Shown here: positions 58,801 through 64,000 of the stretch, piece by piece
Numbering within the stretch: the first letter of the stretch is position 1
How the letters are laid out: each line of letters begins with the position of its first letter
Source of the DNA: Actinernus sp. WN-2022
Lineage: Eukaryota > Cnidaria > Anthozoa > Actiniaria > Actinernidae
NCBI GenBank assembly: GCA_030867875.1
Contig: JAOWCC010001589.1
Location: 87,505,537-87,569,536, forward strand
Length of the DNA: 64,000 bases
Reading direction: 5' to 3'
Notes under the pieces: generated by a model
Told to the model about the DNA's origin: nothing
The model's database searches: none
The model's input: only the letters and a program-made list of their open reading frames with translations
Position numbers and translations under genes: made by a program

Positions 58801-59439
58801 TAACTCGTTCCCATGCTTCTCACATCCACGAGTTAGAAATGAATCTGCTGTTGGAGAACAAGTGATACATATCAAGGCTTGGAGAAGAACAATTTTTATG
58901 ACAGTGCCGTAGAATCCCATGTATAGTGCCCGGGGACTAGTCATCATAACGGGGGGGGGGGGGGGGGGGGGTTTGCACGGGGTATTATGTCAGGAAAAAA
59001 GAAGAGAAAACAGCATTCGTTTTGCTATAGTACGGCATGTTCACTTTAAAATAACAAACCACAAAACAAAACTACCCTACCATACCCATGTAAATATCAG
59101 GACAGATTTATTAGTTAGAAAATGTTCTTTTTAGGGTGAGGGAATATTCTCGAGGGAGGACTATCTACAGAGTGGAAAGGGAGGATGGGGACTCGAATAT
59201 TGTTTTGTTGGGTTTGGACTTGGAACTTTTGTTCTCATGTTCTAGAGCGCAATTCCAAAGTAGCAGCGTTGGTCGACAGAGAATATCCAGGTGACTTCAG
59301 GTGTTCCATTGTATTGACTTCTCTATTTTCATATTTGTTCCAGTCGTTTCAGTTGGCTTTGTCAGAGGAGGTAAACCCAGACTCCAGCTCGGCCAAGAGA
59401 TCTCAGACCACAGGCCATCTCCTCGTTTCCATGCCAAAG
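28753..59439 (+). CDS. DNAAF11: Dynein axonemal assembly factor 11 (LRRC6/tilB), 14 exons visible, 3' end off window
   Basis: DNAAF11 is a cytoplasmic co-chaperone-type factor needed to preassemble axonemal dynein arms in motile cilia. The reconstructed 372 codons follow the vertebrate protein in order. The N-terminus is [20 protein letters not shown]. An SDS22-like leucine-rich repeat domain follows (about residues 35-135: [37 protein letters not shown]) with the LRR cap ([13 protein letters not shown], about 115-140). Next come a charged coiled segment (about 160-235), WYTDIG, the [17 protein letters not shown] motif and a CS domain (about 275-372: [45 protein letters not shown]). All introns are GT-AG and phases match throughout. 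The roughly 90 C-terminal residues are expected beyond 64000. Intron 2 is 14.4 kb and mostly TEs. Exon 13 is duplicated. Confidence 0.95.
28842..28935 (+). CDS. DNAAF11: DNAAF11 exon 2
   Basis: Acceptor TTAATAACAG, donor GTATGT. It encodes [17 protein letters not shown] and [12 protein letters not shown], the strongly conserved DNAAF11 N-terminus. Confidence 0.96.
30958..31084. mobile_element. Hairpin MITE
   Basis: Inverted arms begin GAAGGGCTGTGTG at both ends and pair over about 50 bp. They are flanked by AAAT, which may be a 4-bp target duplication. The copy lies inside the TTAA-flanked element. Confidence 0.6.
31320..31490 (-). mobile_element. tRNA-derived SINE (family 1) head
   Basis: On the minus strand the A-box region is GCGTGGTGCAGCGTG and the B-box is GGGTTCGAATCCCGG, followed by the family's tail (GAAAACCGGAG and similar on the plus strand). 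It has no mature tRNA fold, so it is a SINE and not a tRNA gene. Confidence 0.7.
32852..33116 (+). pseudogene. Broken exon-like block, possibly Tctex1/DYNLT-like
   Basis: After an acceptor-like ACACAG, the frame starts at an ATG (32856): [18 protein letters not shown], then a helix with [17 protein letters not shown] (32997) interrupts it, and the same frame continues as [31 protein letters not shown], up to a donor-like GTACAA. Spacing of the Tyr, Trp, Lys and Gln positions resembles Tctex1-type dynein light chains, and a possible follow-on, [10 protein letters not shown], appears near 33450. The match is weak and the family assignment uncertain. It is a pseudogene or a captured fragment. 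Confidence 0.3.
34290..34848 (-). mobile_element. 5'-truncated LINE 3' end
   Basis: The minus strand encodes the post-RT region, intact for 138 codons (34430-34846): [36 protein letters not shown] and [18 protein letters not shown], ending in a stop. A short 3' UTR has ATTTATTTATTT near its start. It has no catalytic residues. Confidence 0.85.
35446..37850. repeat. 137-bp satellite inside element F, split by element C
   Basis: The unit contains GTTCACTGACCGGTTAGGGT, GGGGTAAGCTATTGTATTTT, GATAAATACAGACAAACT and ACCAATTAGCTCTATAAACC. About one and a half copies lie left of element C (35446-35640) and about three right of it (37433-37850). Confidence 0.85.
35641..37432. mobile_element. Array element C (CCGTTAGAA arrays)
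   Basis: Inverted ends GTGACCTCTCAGGAAAACGT followed by ACACTAACGGATATCCGTT (about 45 bp) are flanked by AAAT on both sides. The uninterrupted satellite copies next to it show GATAAATACAG at the same place, proving a 4-bp duplication on insertion. Terminal blocks (35690-36060 and 36990-37390) are made almost entirely of CCGTTAGAA-type motifs. The core (about 36080-36960) has none. No transposase is seen. Open frames such as 35706-36104 only reflect the array. Confidence 0.85.
38567..39769. mobile_element. Array element E (GGTCAAATTGACC arrays)
   Basis: The ends TGTTGTAGGTCAATTT and its near complement (GCAACA) are flanked by TATC on both sides (38563-38566 and 39770-39773). The arrays of the palindrome GGTCAAATTGACC or GAGTCAATT variants are at 38571-38755 and 39684-39765. 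The core (about 38770-39430) matches that of element F (37840-38260) over more than 350 bp, including ACACCTGATCATCTATAAAC and GTATGCATGCGYGCATAA. The left terminus is also nearly that of F (GTATCTGTTGTRGGKCAATT). Confidence 0.8.
40632..40715 (-). mobile_element. tRNA-derived SINE (family 2) fragment
   Basis: TAAGACCCTGAGTGTTGGTC followed by TGGCCGGG on the plus strand. A second copy at 43876-43960 shows the complement of a B-box (GGTTCAAACCC). Confidence 0.55.
41350..41485. mobile_element. Hairpin MITE
   Basis: Inverted arms carry CACTTATAATGACTGGC on the left and GCCAGTCATTAAGTG on the right, with AACAGTGAGTTTTGTT / AACAAAACTCACTG and TCCTCGATRTTCCCC inside. It is non-coding. Confidence 0.65.
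41716..42960. mobile_element. MULE-like element H carrying a helicase fragment
   Basis: The ends TAGCCTGCGTTG and CAACGCAGGCTA are inverted, with TIRs of about 150 bp (TCGGAGCRAAGCRAGC, GGGAGGGGGTGGGGAGAAGA). They are flanked by perfect 9-bp repeats ACAATGTAA (41707-41715 and 42961-42969). The 9-bp duplication and the TAGCCTG termini are shared with elements G and I. The interior contains part of a RecQ-like helicase instead of a transposase, like a Pack-MULE. Confidence 0.8.
42260..42770 (-). pseudogene. RecQ-like DNA helicase fragment within MULE H
   Basis: The minus strand reads [20 protein letters not shown] followed by TGHGFGKS, the Walker A motif I of superfamily 2 helicases with two extra residues (PTGFGKS is usual). 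[14 protein letters not shown] (motif Ia) follows, and after frame changes [15 protein letters not shown] and a DESHTVETW motif II. Motifs III-VI are missing, and at least two frame changes and a stop interrupt it. It is a captured, inactive fragment. Multi-copy helicases of this type are known from cnidarian genomes (general knowledge, not checked here). Confidence 0.75.
43354..43427 (+). CDS. DNAAF11: DNAAF11 exon 3
   Basis: Acceptor TGTTTTCAG, donor GTAAGG. It encodes [20 protein letters not shown] and LIPTI, the first LRR. It is separated from exon 2 by 14.4 kb of TE-filled intron. Confidence 0.96.
43876..43960 (-). mobile_element. tRNA-derived SINE (family 2) fragment
   Basis: The complement reads GGTTGCAGGTTCAAACCCCG followed by GCCAGACCAACACTCAGGGT; it has a B-box but no complete tRNA fold. 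It is in DNAAF11 intron 3. Confidence 0.55.
44049..44126 (+). CDS. DNAAF11: DNAAF11 exon 4
   Basis: Acceptor CATTACAG, donor GTACGA. It encodes [19 protein letters not shown] followed by TKIEHLE, the second LRR. Confidence 0.96.
44775..44925. repeat. ACCACTTACC motif array
   Basis: AACCACTTACCAACC and variants, or the complement GGTAAGTGGT, recur seven or more times in both orientations. It is non-coding and similar in style to the other motif arrays of this window. Confidence 0.6.
45328..45576 (-). pseudogene. Ty3-type reverse transcriptase, N-terminal part
   Basis: It shows [20 protein letters not shown] and DYRRLNEVT, typical of RT block 1-2 in Ty3 elements. The catalytic YxDD box is absent because the sequence ends beforehand. 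Confidence 0.85.
45945..46718 (-). pseudogene. Ty3-type protease region
   Basis: Two overlapping pieces. 46419-46718 contains the aspartic protease active site [10 protein letters not shown]. 45945-46379 continues with [20 protein letters not shown], the C-terminal half of the retropepsin fold. A frame break at about 46385-46415 separates them. Confidence 0.75.
46836..47144 (-). pseudogene. Short gag-like ORF of the Ty3 element
   Basis: A 102-codon ORF begins [18 protein letters not shown] just after the leader and ends [13 protein letters not shown]. No zinc knuckle is visible. Its position suggests the gag start; the sequence itself is not diagnostic. Confidence 0.4.
47189..48715. mobile_element. 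MULE-like element I with ~380 bp terminal inverted repeats
   Basis: The ends TAGCCTGATTTTCAGACG and complement are flanked by perfect 9-bp repeats GTAGTCCCA (47180-47188 and 48716-48724). The arms (47189-47575 and 48345-48715) align throughout, and the loop of about 770 bp is non-coding. Each arm carries a Tyr/Phe-rich frame (for example [20 protein letters not shown]); in the left arm it starts [10 protein letters not shown] at an ATGGCGGAAG. No transposase is seen. It is inserted in the 5' leader of the Ty3 element, so it is younger. Confidence 0.85.
49082..49178 (+). CDS. DNAAF11: DNAAF11 exon 5
   Basis: Acceptor CTTCCACAG, donor GTAAGG. It encodes [18 protein letters not shown], then [12 protein letters not shown], the third and fourth LRRs. 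Confidence 0.96.
49825..49951 (+). CDS. DNAAF11: DNAAF11 exon 6 (LRR cap)
   Basis: Acceptor ATTTTTCAG, donor GTAAAG. It encodes [20 protein letters not shown] and [15 protein letters not shown], the LRR-cap sequence of SDS22-type domains. It ends in phase 0. Confidence 0.96.
50344..50858. repeat. 64-bp minisatellite, 8 copies (DNAAF11 intron 6)
   Basis: The unit is near GTGAGTAATACAGTACCACT followed by TCCAGACCTGCATTCTGATT and GGACCATTATATTGTAGCTCTATT. Copies are about 95% alike. Each contains GTGAGTAAT, a donor-like sequence, and ATTGG boxes. Confidence 0.9.
50962..51021 (+). CDS. DNAAF11: DNAAF11 exon 7
   Basis: Acceptor CCTGTAACAG, donor GTGAGT. It has 20 codons, [20 protein letters not shown], and begins the coiled-coil region. 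It is in phase 0 at both ends. Confidence 0.92.
51160..51265 (+). repeat. Repeat arm upstream of exon 8
   Basis: It is inverted relative to 51673-51830. Both contain TTCAATAATTCGTCTCTC, CAAGTCGAAA, GGAGCAGG/GTGAGCAGG and AGGCTTTTGCCT/CGGCTTTTTCCT. It is immediately followed by a separate local hairpin, CGGTCCGTATAGAGAGA paired with TCTCTATACGGACCG (about 51272-51350). Confidence 0.65.
51444..51553 (+). CDS. DNAAF11: DNAAF11 exon 8
   Basis: Acceptor TTTTTCGTAG, donor GTAAGA. It encodes a charged helix and ends [11 protein letters not shown], matching the conserved RWYTDIN region. Inverted copies of one repeat flank this exon (51160-51265 and 51673-51830). Confidence 0.93.
51673..51830 (-). 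repeat. Repeat arm downstream of exon 8
   Basis: Inverted partner of 51160-51265, longer at its distal end (CACGGAACCAATCAGCTCGC). The two arms bracket exon 8. Confidence 0.65.
51915..51968 (+). CDS. DNAAF11: DNAAF11 exon 9
   Basis: Acceptor TTTAATGAAAG (weak pyrimidine tract), donor GTAATG. It encodes [17 protein letters not shown], an acidic low-complexity linker present at the same place in vertebrate proteins. The phase fits on both sides. Confidence 0.85.
52540..52638 (+). CDS. DNAAF11: DNAAF11 exon 10
   Basis: Acceptor TCTCTTTCAG, donor GTAAGT. It encodes [19 protein letters not shown] followed by a basic KRKQK stretch; F-W and TPESRLE are conserved DNAAF11 positions. Confidence 0.95.
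52723..52803 (+). CDS. DNAAF11: DNAAF11 exon 11
   Basis: Acceptor CTCCTTCAG, donor GTAAGT. It encodes [20 protein letters not shown] and LNLNQGK, leading into the CS domain. A SINE tail begins only about 8 bp into the following intron. Confidence 0.93.
52812..53058 (-). mobile_element. tRNA-derived SINE (family 1), full length
   Basis: On the minus strand the head CACCAGGGTGGCGCAGTGGT contains the A-box, and CAGGTTCGATCCCCGG the B-box. A body and the tail ending CTCGTTAGAAATTCAG follow, about 245 bp in all. It is the best preserved of three copies (17555-17790, 31320-31490). Its tail starts about 8 bp after the exon 11 donor. Confidence 0.8.
53935..54202. mobile_element. Foldback MITE, ~118-bp arms
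   Basis: The ends AATAGTCCAGTTTCG and CGAAACTGGACTATT pair, and the arms match almost completely inward through GCATTGCATTCAGCGGT-type sequence and TTAGCCTCATTCTGAAGT to a loop of about 30 bases. It would form a long RNA hairpin in intron 11. Confidence 0.85.
54440..55340. repeat. Two dispersed copies of the CACGGACATGCGC repeat
   Basis: Copies at about 54450-54620 and 55215-55340 share AAAAATTAGAGT/AAAGATTATAGT, TAGTTTGCGTCAC, GGACATGCGC and AACAGGTCC with the flank of the 38-bp minisatellite (56500-56560). Exon 12 lies between them. A short hairpin repeat with GTGTTGTGTCGGCTTATACA lies at about 55127-55189. Confidence 0.55.
54971..55036 (+). CDS. DNAAF11: DNAAF11 exon 12
   Basis: Acceptor TCTTGTTTAG, donor GTTTGT. 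It encodes [20 protein letters not shown] and Y, the first strands of the CS domain. It ends in phase 2. Confidence 0.95.
55822..56252. repeat. Segmental duplication in intron 12, copy 1
   Basis: Two copies of an 84-bp unit (ATTATAATGTGATATACAGA, GGCCATCATGTTGAATCATT) are followed by about 280 bp (ACAATTTAACGTCTAAGACG to CTTCAGGAGAAACCACTTTT). The same block, with more 84-bp units, is at 57501-58272. Confidence 0.9.
56545..56975. repeat. 38-bp minisatellite, open in all six frames
   Basis: The unit is ACATGTCCCACATTGGACAC followed by ATGTCCAATGGTCTGTAT, about 11 copies with minor variants. It is built from repeats of ACATGTCC and its complement, so both strands are alike. Long overlapping ORFs in six frames (for example [18 protein letters not shown]) follow from the repeat and are not genes. 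Confidence 0.9.
57501..58272. repeat. 84-bp tandem array (6 copies) and duplicated block, copy 2
   Basis: Six 84-bp units (57501-57993) are followed by the same 280-bp block as at 55977-56252. Within the block, a strong acceptor-like TTTTTTTTGTTCAG (58174-58187 region) precedes a short ORF and AATAAA. Copy 2 ends about 115 bp before exon 13a. Confidence 0.9.
58390..58459 (+). CDS. DNAAF11: DNAAF11 exon 13, copy a
   Basis: Acceptor TTATCGTAG, donor GTCAGT after AAG. It encodes [20 protein letters not shown] then KGK; this final Lys is the vertebrate residue. It is 70 nt long and joins exon 12 (phase 2) to exon 14 (phase 0). It is the more canonical of two tandem copies. Confidence 0.93.
58518..58587 (+). 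CDS. DNAAF11: DNAAF11 exon 13, copy b (tandem duplicate)
   Basis: It differs from copy a at two of 70 positions: one silent (GAT/GAC, Asp) and the last base, changing AAG to AAC (Lys to Asn) and weakening the donor context. Acceptor TATTAGTAG and donor GTCAGT are intact. Because 70 is not a multiple of three, a transcript with both copies would be out of frame, so the copies can only be used one at a time. Confidence 0.85.
58951..58971. repeat. G21 homopolymer
   Basis: A run of 21 G in intron 13. Runs like this are prone to assembly and sequencing error. Confidence 0.9.
59344..59439 (+). CDS. DNAAF11: DNAAF11 exon 14
   Basis: Acceptor TTTGTTCCAG, donor GTACGA. It encodes [20 protein letters not shown] and [12 protein letters not shown], the end of the CS domain. 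The following exon was not found before 64000. Confidence 0.96.
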
Positions 59440-60911
59440 GTACGACATGTTCCTCCCTTCCCCTCCCCTATAGCTGGCAAGTTCATCATTAAATGCAGAA
59501 ACAGCTGGATTGATTTAATTAGCTTTTTAGTTATATAAATTTGCAAAGGACGTTCACACAAGAATGCAAGATATGTAAGGCCGTACTGGGGCAGTACAAA
59601 TAACATGGCTTACCGGGTACCCACATAGTGCAGTTGTTTTTGCAGAAACCTAAAGGCTCGCCAAAATACCCATGGCTCGTAATATTAGCTGATTGACTAA
59701 TAACTTCTATATATTAAATGGCCATATTTATATAGCGCCATATCACCATAGTCTCATGGCGCTATACATATTACTGACATATCCCGTCAGTGAATTATTT
59801 CGGACTGCTTTACGGCGCTAATAGCTGCCATGCAGTTTACAATGTTGAGTGTGTGGTTAGTGCAATGGCCAGGCTGCTGTACCGGGTGACAATTACGTCC
59901 CCTTCAAATACTGATTAGAAGTAGAAGGAGACAAGGCCAGCGGCTAATAAACGTCCCTGCCCAAGGACGCGGCTTTTACCTCCTATATAATGATCCTTGT
60001 AAGGTTTTTCGTTTGTAAAAATAATCAGTGTATATTTATTTCGTAAACTTAGCCGAAAATCTAAAATGCTAATCCGCCGTTACGCAATATGCACCAGAAC
60101 AAAAAACTTTCAAGTTCCCGTATGTGATACCAAGTAACCAGGCCTACTAACCTCACGTTGGATGTGTGCTCGCTTCGAAGCAACATTTAGTGGAGCTCCA
60201 ACGTTCAATCCTGTTCGCCGTTCTGCACCGGACTCCTCGGGACTTCTCTTGGATTATTTCGACCGGTTTTGAGGGTTTAACTATCTTTATTCTCTAAACT
60301 ACAGTGTTTTACAAGGATTTCCAGCACTGAGAAAACTCGTATCTGAACACACGTAAAAATACGATAATTTTACGTCAGTGTTGATATCGCTTTTCAGCCA
60401 ATCAGCGATTTCCACGTCACGCGCTTACCCTTGCTTCGAACAACCGGGCCCAGGTCCAAGTATTGTTTATAGAATATATTAAATAATACATGGACGCTTC
60501 GATATATGGAATTTATCTTCTCGTGTTCAACGTTCGCTGCGCTCACTCGTGAGATATCGAGTTGAACACTCGAAGGTAACTTCCATATCTCCGCGCGCCC
60601 ATGTATTATTCTCTATGTATTATTTGAACCATGCACGCTGGCACAGTTAGTGTGTTCTCGGTCTTTCTCTTGCGATAAGAGCGATAGCGTTTTCCAATCA
60701 TAGTTTTCTGGAATTTTGTATTTTGAAATTATGTTTTAACTAAGGTATTGCATGCTTGTTCGTTTATGCCTTGTTCATTTATCCAGCTCATTCATCAGTT
60801 TGTACATGATCTCTCCCAGTCCTTCTATCATGTCTGCATCCGACGGAAGGCCTGACCAACACCAGCAGACCTAGGCCATCTGTAATCGTTTAGGAGTGAA
60901 CTGGTCTCGCT
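59440..60911. other. DNAAF11 downstream intron, no exon seen
   Basis: No continuation of DNAAF11 was found. A SINE- or LINE-like TATATAGCGCCATATC motif with its near complement lies at 59735-59775. A hairpin MITE at about 60483-60610 has ends ATAATACATGG / CCATGTATTAT and an inner TCGTGTTCAAC / GTTGAACACTCGA. Confidence 0.5.
60483..60610. mobile_element. Hairpin MITE
   Basis: Inverted ends ATAATACATGG, then ATATGGAATT/AACTTCCATAT and GTGTTCAAC/GTTGAACAC pair across a loop containing GTTCGCTGCGCTCACTCGTG. It is non-coding. Confidence 0.6.
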
Positions 60912-61382
60912 GTGACTGCCTCACATCAGCGTGTCACAGGGGAACTCTTAGAGCAGTTTAAGGAGGAAGTGGAGCGTCCAAGGTCTCGCCAACCAGCTCA
61001 GCCCGAGCCAGTTTCCTCGAAACGAAGTCGTTCTTCATCTGGCAATCAATCTTCCTCCAAGAGACCTAGAGTCGGGGATGACTCTGTATTTGTTTGGAGA
61101 CTCCCAGCCTTCGTACCAGCTCCCCAAATCACTCAGGGGTGGACCTGGAATACTATTTATCATGTCGACAGCCCTGAAATATTCACCGACAATGTGGCCT
61201 TCGTGTCTGACCTCCTTCATCTGTCGTATAAGAAGGCATCTTCTTTGCTGGGCAAATATAACTTCAATGGAAGTGGCGGAATGCCGCAAAAGGTTGGCAA
61301 ATCCTACTCCACGGAGAGCAGGGTCGTCTACTTGTATATTAACTCCCCCACATCAATCCTATGGGTAGAAACAGTCGTCTAA
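60912..61382 (+). pseudogene. DIRS-like gag-region ORF
   Basis: 156 codons. A charged, Pro/Ser-rich N-terminal half with SKRSRSSSGNQSSSKRPR is followed by a more hydrophobic half (FVPAPQITQGW, LLHLSYKKASSLLG). It lies just before the RT remains, which is the usual gag position in DIRS elements. I recognise no conserved domain, and the C-terminus appears frameshifted near 61290. Confidence 0.45.
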
Positions 61383-61517
61383 GCCTGTACAAGCTAGGCC
61401 TCTAGCAACTTCACCCCCCACCGCAGCCAAACTAAGAATGCTAAGGTCACCTCCAAAAACTTGTGACTGGACAGGTCGATGGCCTCAAACTGTACTCACA
61501 ATCAGCCTTTATTAGAC

Positions 61518-61605
61518 CTACCTCTACCCTCTGTTAGACCTACCTCTACCCTCTATTAGACCTACCTCTACCCTCTATTATACCTACCTCTACCCTCTAT
61601 TCCTG
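61518..61605. repeat. 28-bp tandem repeat
   Basis: Four copies of TTAGACCTACCTCTACCCTC plus TR, inside the DIRS-like element. Confidence 0.8.
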
Positions 61606-63529
61606 AGGGTCGTATGTGGGTGATCGCCTTACACTCTTCCTTAGTCGGCGGCAGTCCATTACCCAAGACGAGTATGTCATTCAGCATGGGCTCCGACTTC
61701 AGTTTCGAAGTAAACCTTCTGTTACCGTCAACCCAGTGCAAGAGCAACAAGAGACAGCACCTGGGTTTAGTGATTTAATCCATATTACAGAAACAAGCCA
61801 TAGAGAGGATAGACAACATTCACTCTCTAGGCTTTTACAGCCTTCTGTGTGTTGCCCCCAAGAGGAACGGGAAGTTACGACTGGTCATAGCTCTGACCAG
61901 CCATCTTTTGTTGGAAACGTTTCACATGGAAACCCCCTGCAATTTCAATTGCGCCATTCATAATGGAGATTGGGTCATATCCGTGGATCTAACGGATGCA
62001 TATCTACACGTCCCTGTTCATCCATCATCAAGGAATGCCTTCAATTCATGTACAATTCAGTGTCTTTCGGTTAAGAGTGCTGCCAGTCGACCTCTCGTTC
62101 AGTCCCAGAGTGTTCACGAGAGTAGTCGACACAGTGATGGCTCATGTCAGATCTCAAGGGTTGCAGATTCACAATTTTCTGTACGAATTGCTCCTAAGAA
62201 GACAGCATTGGCAAGCATTAATCCAGCAGACAAAATCTGCTGACTCTGACCACTCGATTAGGGCTGCCCCCCAGTCTAGAGGAGCTGTCACAGGACTCCA
62301 ACACAGTGTTTATATCTGCATGTAGACGTGATGTACCCTCCTGTTCCAAGGGTCACGCGAGCAGTAGCACATGCTCGACGGGTGGCTCTTGTTACGTACG
62401 TCATAGCCCAGGACGTGCTATCACTCTTATGGCCGTCTCAGGTGCCGGTCCTTACAGCTGTATCTGCTCCCCAGCAAGGGCTGCCTGTCCGATCGAATTT
62501 CATTAGATCATTCATTTCTAAACCCATGCCTCCTGTGGTGGACGAAACCATTCATTGTTCTGTGCGATATGCCCATGCATCTACCAGTGTCTCAGCTTGC
62601 CCTCTTCACGGGTGCTTCGATCAAGGGTTGGTGTGTTCATTGTGCACATCATGGATTTGGACGGAAACCGAAGGACACAGACACATAAACGAGTTGGAAC
62701 TCCTATAGCCATTCTGAGGGCATTCAACAGCATCAGCGCACTGATCATGCAGGGACCAGGTCATGACAGTGCATCCGGACAACTGCTCAGCAGTGGCATA
62801 TACATACGGAACCAAGGAGGCACACACACTCTGTCAATGTTCCACTCACTTGGGAGATCCTACGTGGTGCCAGGAGCACAAGGTCGCCAGTGTTGCCCCG
62901 TCACATTCCAGGCAGACTGAATGTTCTCGCGGACAGTCTGTCGGCCAGGAAGAACTAAGTAATTCGGACGGAGTGGTCCTTACATTCGAGCATAGCTCGA
63001 CTCCACTAGTTCAACATTTTCTTCTCAAGCACCGTCAGTCGCGGCAGTCCAACGACCAATGAGCATATGCATTTCCATCATACTGCTCATAGCTCCTTCA
63101 CAGTTTTATCAGCCGTGGCTCCCAACCCTTCTCAACCTACTGGTGGATCAGTTCCCAGAGAGATTCCACCCATAGCCAGCCCACATCCGTGGTGTTCCAC
63201 AGCAACCCAGTTTCCCCCGGCTTCACGTGTGGAGTATATCCAGCGAGGCCTCAGAGAGAGACCTTTATGAAGCCACTTGTCTCGCCCGCACATTAGAAGA
63301 ATCTTGCGCCAGCCTATTCCGGCTGAGATTGCAAATGGTGGGTCTTCCAGGATTGATCCACTCAATGCCTCTCATAATCAACTAGCGGACTAATTCAAGT
63401 TTCTTTTTTCAGCCAAAAGGTTAGCGCCTACAACCATTAAGGGGTATAGGTCAGCTATTAACTCGGTGTTCAAGGCCCAAGGTAGCTGGAACCTGGGCAC
63501 TAAACCAATTTTGTCCTCTTAACGTAGGG

Positions 63530-64000
63530 CCTTCGATATAGAACGGAATATTTATATTTAGGAGTAATACCTACCTAAAATCTAAATGAAATGGGCCCTT
63601 TGGACGCATACTCCACCTCGCACAACCTGTCTCAGTCCTTCTGAGCGAGCTTCTGGCTCAGTATACAACTCGACAAATTGCAGTTTACGTGGAATCACAT
63701 ATTGTCTAACGGTGGATTAGCATTATTCATTTTAGATTTTAAGTAACTAATTAATTTACTCAAAAATATCAATTTTCCTTTGGCATATTAACATCAGCTT
63801 CTTTTGCACCTTCTCCCTGGAGAATCTAATTCTTTCTGATCGAATATTATGGAAACTCAAATAATTAGATATATATTACAAAATAAAGATAAGCAGCTCC
63901 TAGAAATTATTACTACTATAACTACGTTCGCTGTGGTAAAGTATGTACAATACAAGCTTTCTGTCAGTACTAAAGTGATGACAAGCGTTATTGTTCTAGA
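63530..64000. other. No gene seen
   Basis: A/T-rich sequence beyond the DIRS remains. No DNAAF11 exon and no known repeat is recognisable. Confidence 0.5.

Larger units (their letters stand above)
60912..63520 (+). mobile_element. Decayed DIRS-like retrotransposon
   Basis: Plus-strand pieces occur in DIRS order. A gag-like ORF (60912-61382, Ser/Arg/Gln-rich, KRSRSSSGNQSSSKRPRV) precedes a reverse transcriptase with WVISVDLTDAYLHVPVHPSS (61970-62025) and SFSPRVFTRVVDTVMAHVRS (62095-62155). RNase H-like sequence follows (HINELELL at 62685-62708, then GTHTLSM-type and LNVLADSLS near 62920). Near 63420-63480, TTIKGYRSAINSVFKAQG matches the N-terminal part of a tyrosine recombinase. Many frameshifts and stops interrupt it, and the YxDD box is lost. 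Terminal repeats were not found. Confidence 0.8.

Overview
This is a metazoan nuclear DNA window. It is AT-rich and intron-rich, has no operons, and most of its length is transposable-element (TE) debris. Two conserved animal genes can be reconstructed exon by exon. The first is a PP2A B56 regulatory subunit (PPP2R5-like) on the minus strand, 2640-15895, running off the left edge. The second is the cilium assembly factor DNAAF11/LRRC6 (tilB) on the plus strand, 28753-59439, with its last exon(s) off the right edge. They are arranged head to head with about 12.6 kb of retroelement remains between their promoters. A cnidarian, probably an anthozoan such as a stony coral, is my best guess. It rests on the high similarity of both proteins to vertebrate orthologues, the large introns and the TE mix (CR1/L2-like LINEs, BEL/Pao, Ty3, DIRS, MULE-like and TTAA elements, tRNA-derived SINEs). 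It is an inference, not a proof.

Layout. 1-2600: old DNA-element core copy and low-complexity repeats. 2640-16140: PPP2R5 exons 1-4, with a CRE and an AAGATGGCGGC initiator-type motif upstream. Its 12.5 kb intron 3 holds a TA-flanked element (3775-5192), a LINE tail, a 44-bp minisatellite split by a roughly 1.4 kb insertion with a decayed unknown coding region, a small hAT-like MITE, and a candidate first exon of another gene (8142-8290). 16141-28620: intergenic graveyard with BEL/Pao pieces, a LINE with an intact 616-codon reverse-transcriptase ORF inserted into a BEL gag, two older LINE fragments and a motif-array element (20496-21292). 28620-59439: DNAAF11, with a near-consensus RFX X-box about 80 bp upstream of the ATG. 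Intron 2 (14.4 kb) holds a 4.3 kb TTAA-flanked element, a LINE tail, and a nested set (a MULE-like element containing an array element that itself contains another). It also holds a second MULE-like element carrying part of a RecQ-like helicase. Intron 4 holds a Ty3 element interrupted by a third MULE-like element. Introns 6 and 12 hold tandem repeats. The CS-domain exon 13 is present twice in tandem. 59440-64000: a decayed DIRS-like retrotransposon.

The most unusual signal is a set of modular elements. Each has arrays of one short, often palindromic motif near its ends, and a core without the motif. Elements 35327-38556 and 38567-39769 share a core and terminal sequence but have different arrays, and a similar relation links 500-915 with the element at 35641-37432. 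This suggests that terminal arrays change or are exchanged faster than the core. All splice sites were read by eye (GT-AG, phase-consistent). No alignments, transcripts or databases were used.
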